Assembly: GCA_018813375.1 (NCBI GenBank)
Contig: JAHJBU010000049.1
Location: 1-32,159 of the forward strand
Source: Patescibacteria group bacterium
GTDB lineage: Bacteria; Patescibacteriota; Microgenomatia; UBA1400; PJMF01
DNA: 32,159 nucleotides
Reading direction: 5' to 3'
The translations under genes were made by a program, and so were the position numbers. This document shows positions 32,096 to 32,159 of the stretch, one piece after another. The notes under the pieces are model-generated. The model did no database searches and was not told the origin of the DNA. It worked only from the letters and a program-made list of their open reading frames with translations. The first letter of the stretch is position 1. Each line of letters begins with the position of its first letter.

Positions 32096-32159
32096 ATGTC
32101 TAGGGTTGTAACTTCTATTAAAGCTCTAATTTTTAAAGATGATAAGTTTTTATTACTTA
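32096..32159 (+). CDS. Start of a probable Nudix hydrolase (runs off the window)
   Basis: The first 21 codons of a gene cut by the window edge. The ATG is preceded by AGGAG about 6 nt upstream. The visible start, SRVVTSIKALIFKDDKFLLL, has the beta-strand pattern that opens Nudix domains (a variable strand, then K-A-L-I-F-x-D-D-K-F-L-L-L), but the diagnostic Nudix box would come later and is not in view. Confidence 0.6.
   Translation, partial: MSRVVTSIKALIFKDDKFLLL

Noticed and set aside
1..32159. UGA recoding (Gly) as in some CPR lineages
   Set aside because: RF2 with an intact SPF motif is present and genes end at TGA at sensible lengths; no conserved-motif reading frame is broken by an internal TGA.
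1..32159. CRISPR arrays, insertion sequences, integrases, phage genes, rRNA
   Set aside because: No regularly spaced repeats, transposase or integrase motifs, terminal inverted repeats or rRNA-like stretches were seen.

Overview
The window is AT-rich, tightly packed and reads as a chromosomal piece of a Candidate Phyla Radiation (Patescibacteria) bacterium. Three things point there: the gene set (DUF4012 protein, LytR-CpsA-Psr protein, FtsEX with an EnvC-like partner, a small SecG, a MurF-like ligase without its first domain, an orphan anchored solute-binding protein), the very short or overlapping gene junctions, and several starts that look leaderless. A normal RF2 gene is present and several genes end in TGA, so UGA is a stop here; this argues against the UGA-recoding Absconditabacteria/Gracilibacteria. 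I cannot place it in a finer lineage from sequence alone.

Layout. 5-3702 (minus): a LytR-CpsA-Psr transferase followed by rmlB, an rmlC-like gene and rmlD, for dTDP-rhamnose supply and attachment of glycan to the wall (rmlA is not in the window). 3769-13355 (plus): two GT-C type membrane proteins bracketing a flippase, four GT2 and one GT4 glycosyltransferases, together a surface-polysaccharide assembly locus. 13359-16826 (minus): ftsE, ftsX and an EnvC-like murein peptidase, preceded by a small anchored protein of unknown role. 16859-20175 (minus): lipoprotein cyclophilin, DUF4012 protein, prfB. 20256-23081: a small accessory patch with a hicB-hicA pair, two unrecognised helical proteins and an anchored protein whose C-terminus appears frameshifted. 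23235-24686 (plus): peptide deformylase and an SPFH protein. 24730-28750 (minus): secG, a family-5 solute-binding protein, ddl and a murF-like gene. 28777-31660 (minus): rny, then recA. 31825-32159 (plus): tRNA-Pro(GGG), a 56-codon basic ORF and the start of a Nudix-like gene.

The most striking protein is the FtsEX-linked murein peptidase (13359-14594). Its M23/LytM domain appears circularly permuted: the C-terminal strand with the HLH motif comes before the HxxxD and YAH motifs, with every active-site residue retained. Second is a recurrent promoter layout in which a -10 hexamer sits only 6-10 nt before the start codon of genes that lack a Shine-Dalgarno sequence, which predicts leaderless mRNAs. 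A related oddity is the ORF whose ATG lies one nucleotide past the 3' end of tRNA-Pro. Third is a probable frameshift at an 8-A run that hides 51 C-terminal residues of the 22350-23081 gene. Most functional calls rest on recognisable family motifs; promoter and structural claims are inferences read by eye.
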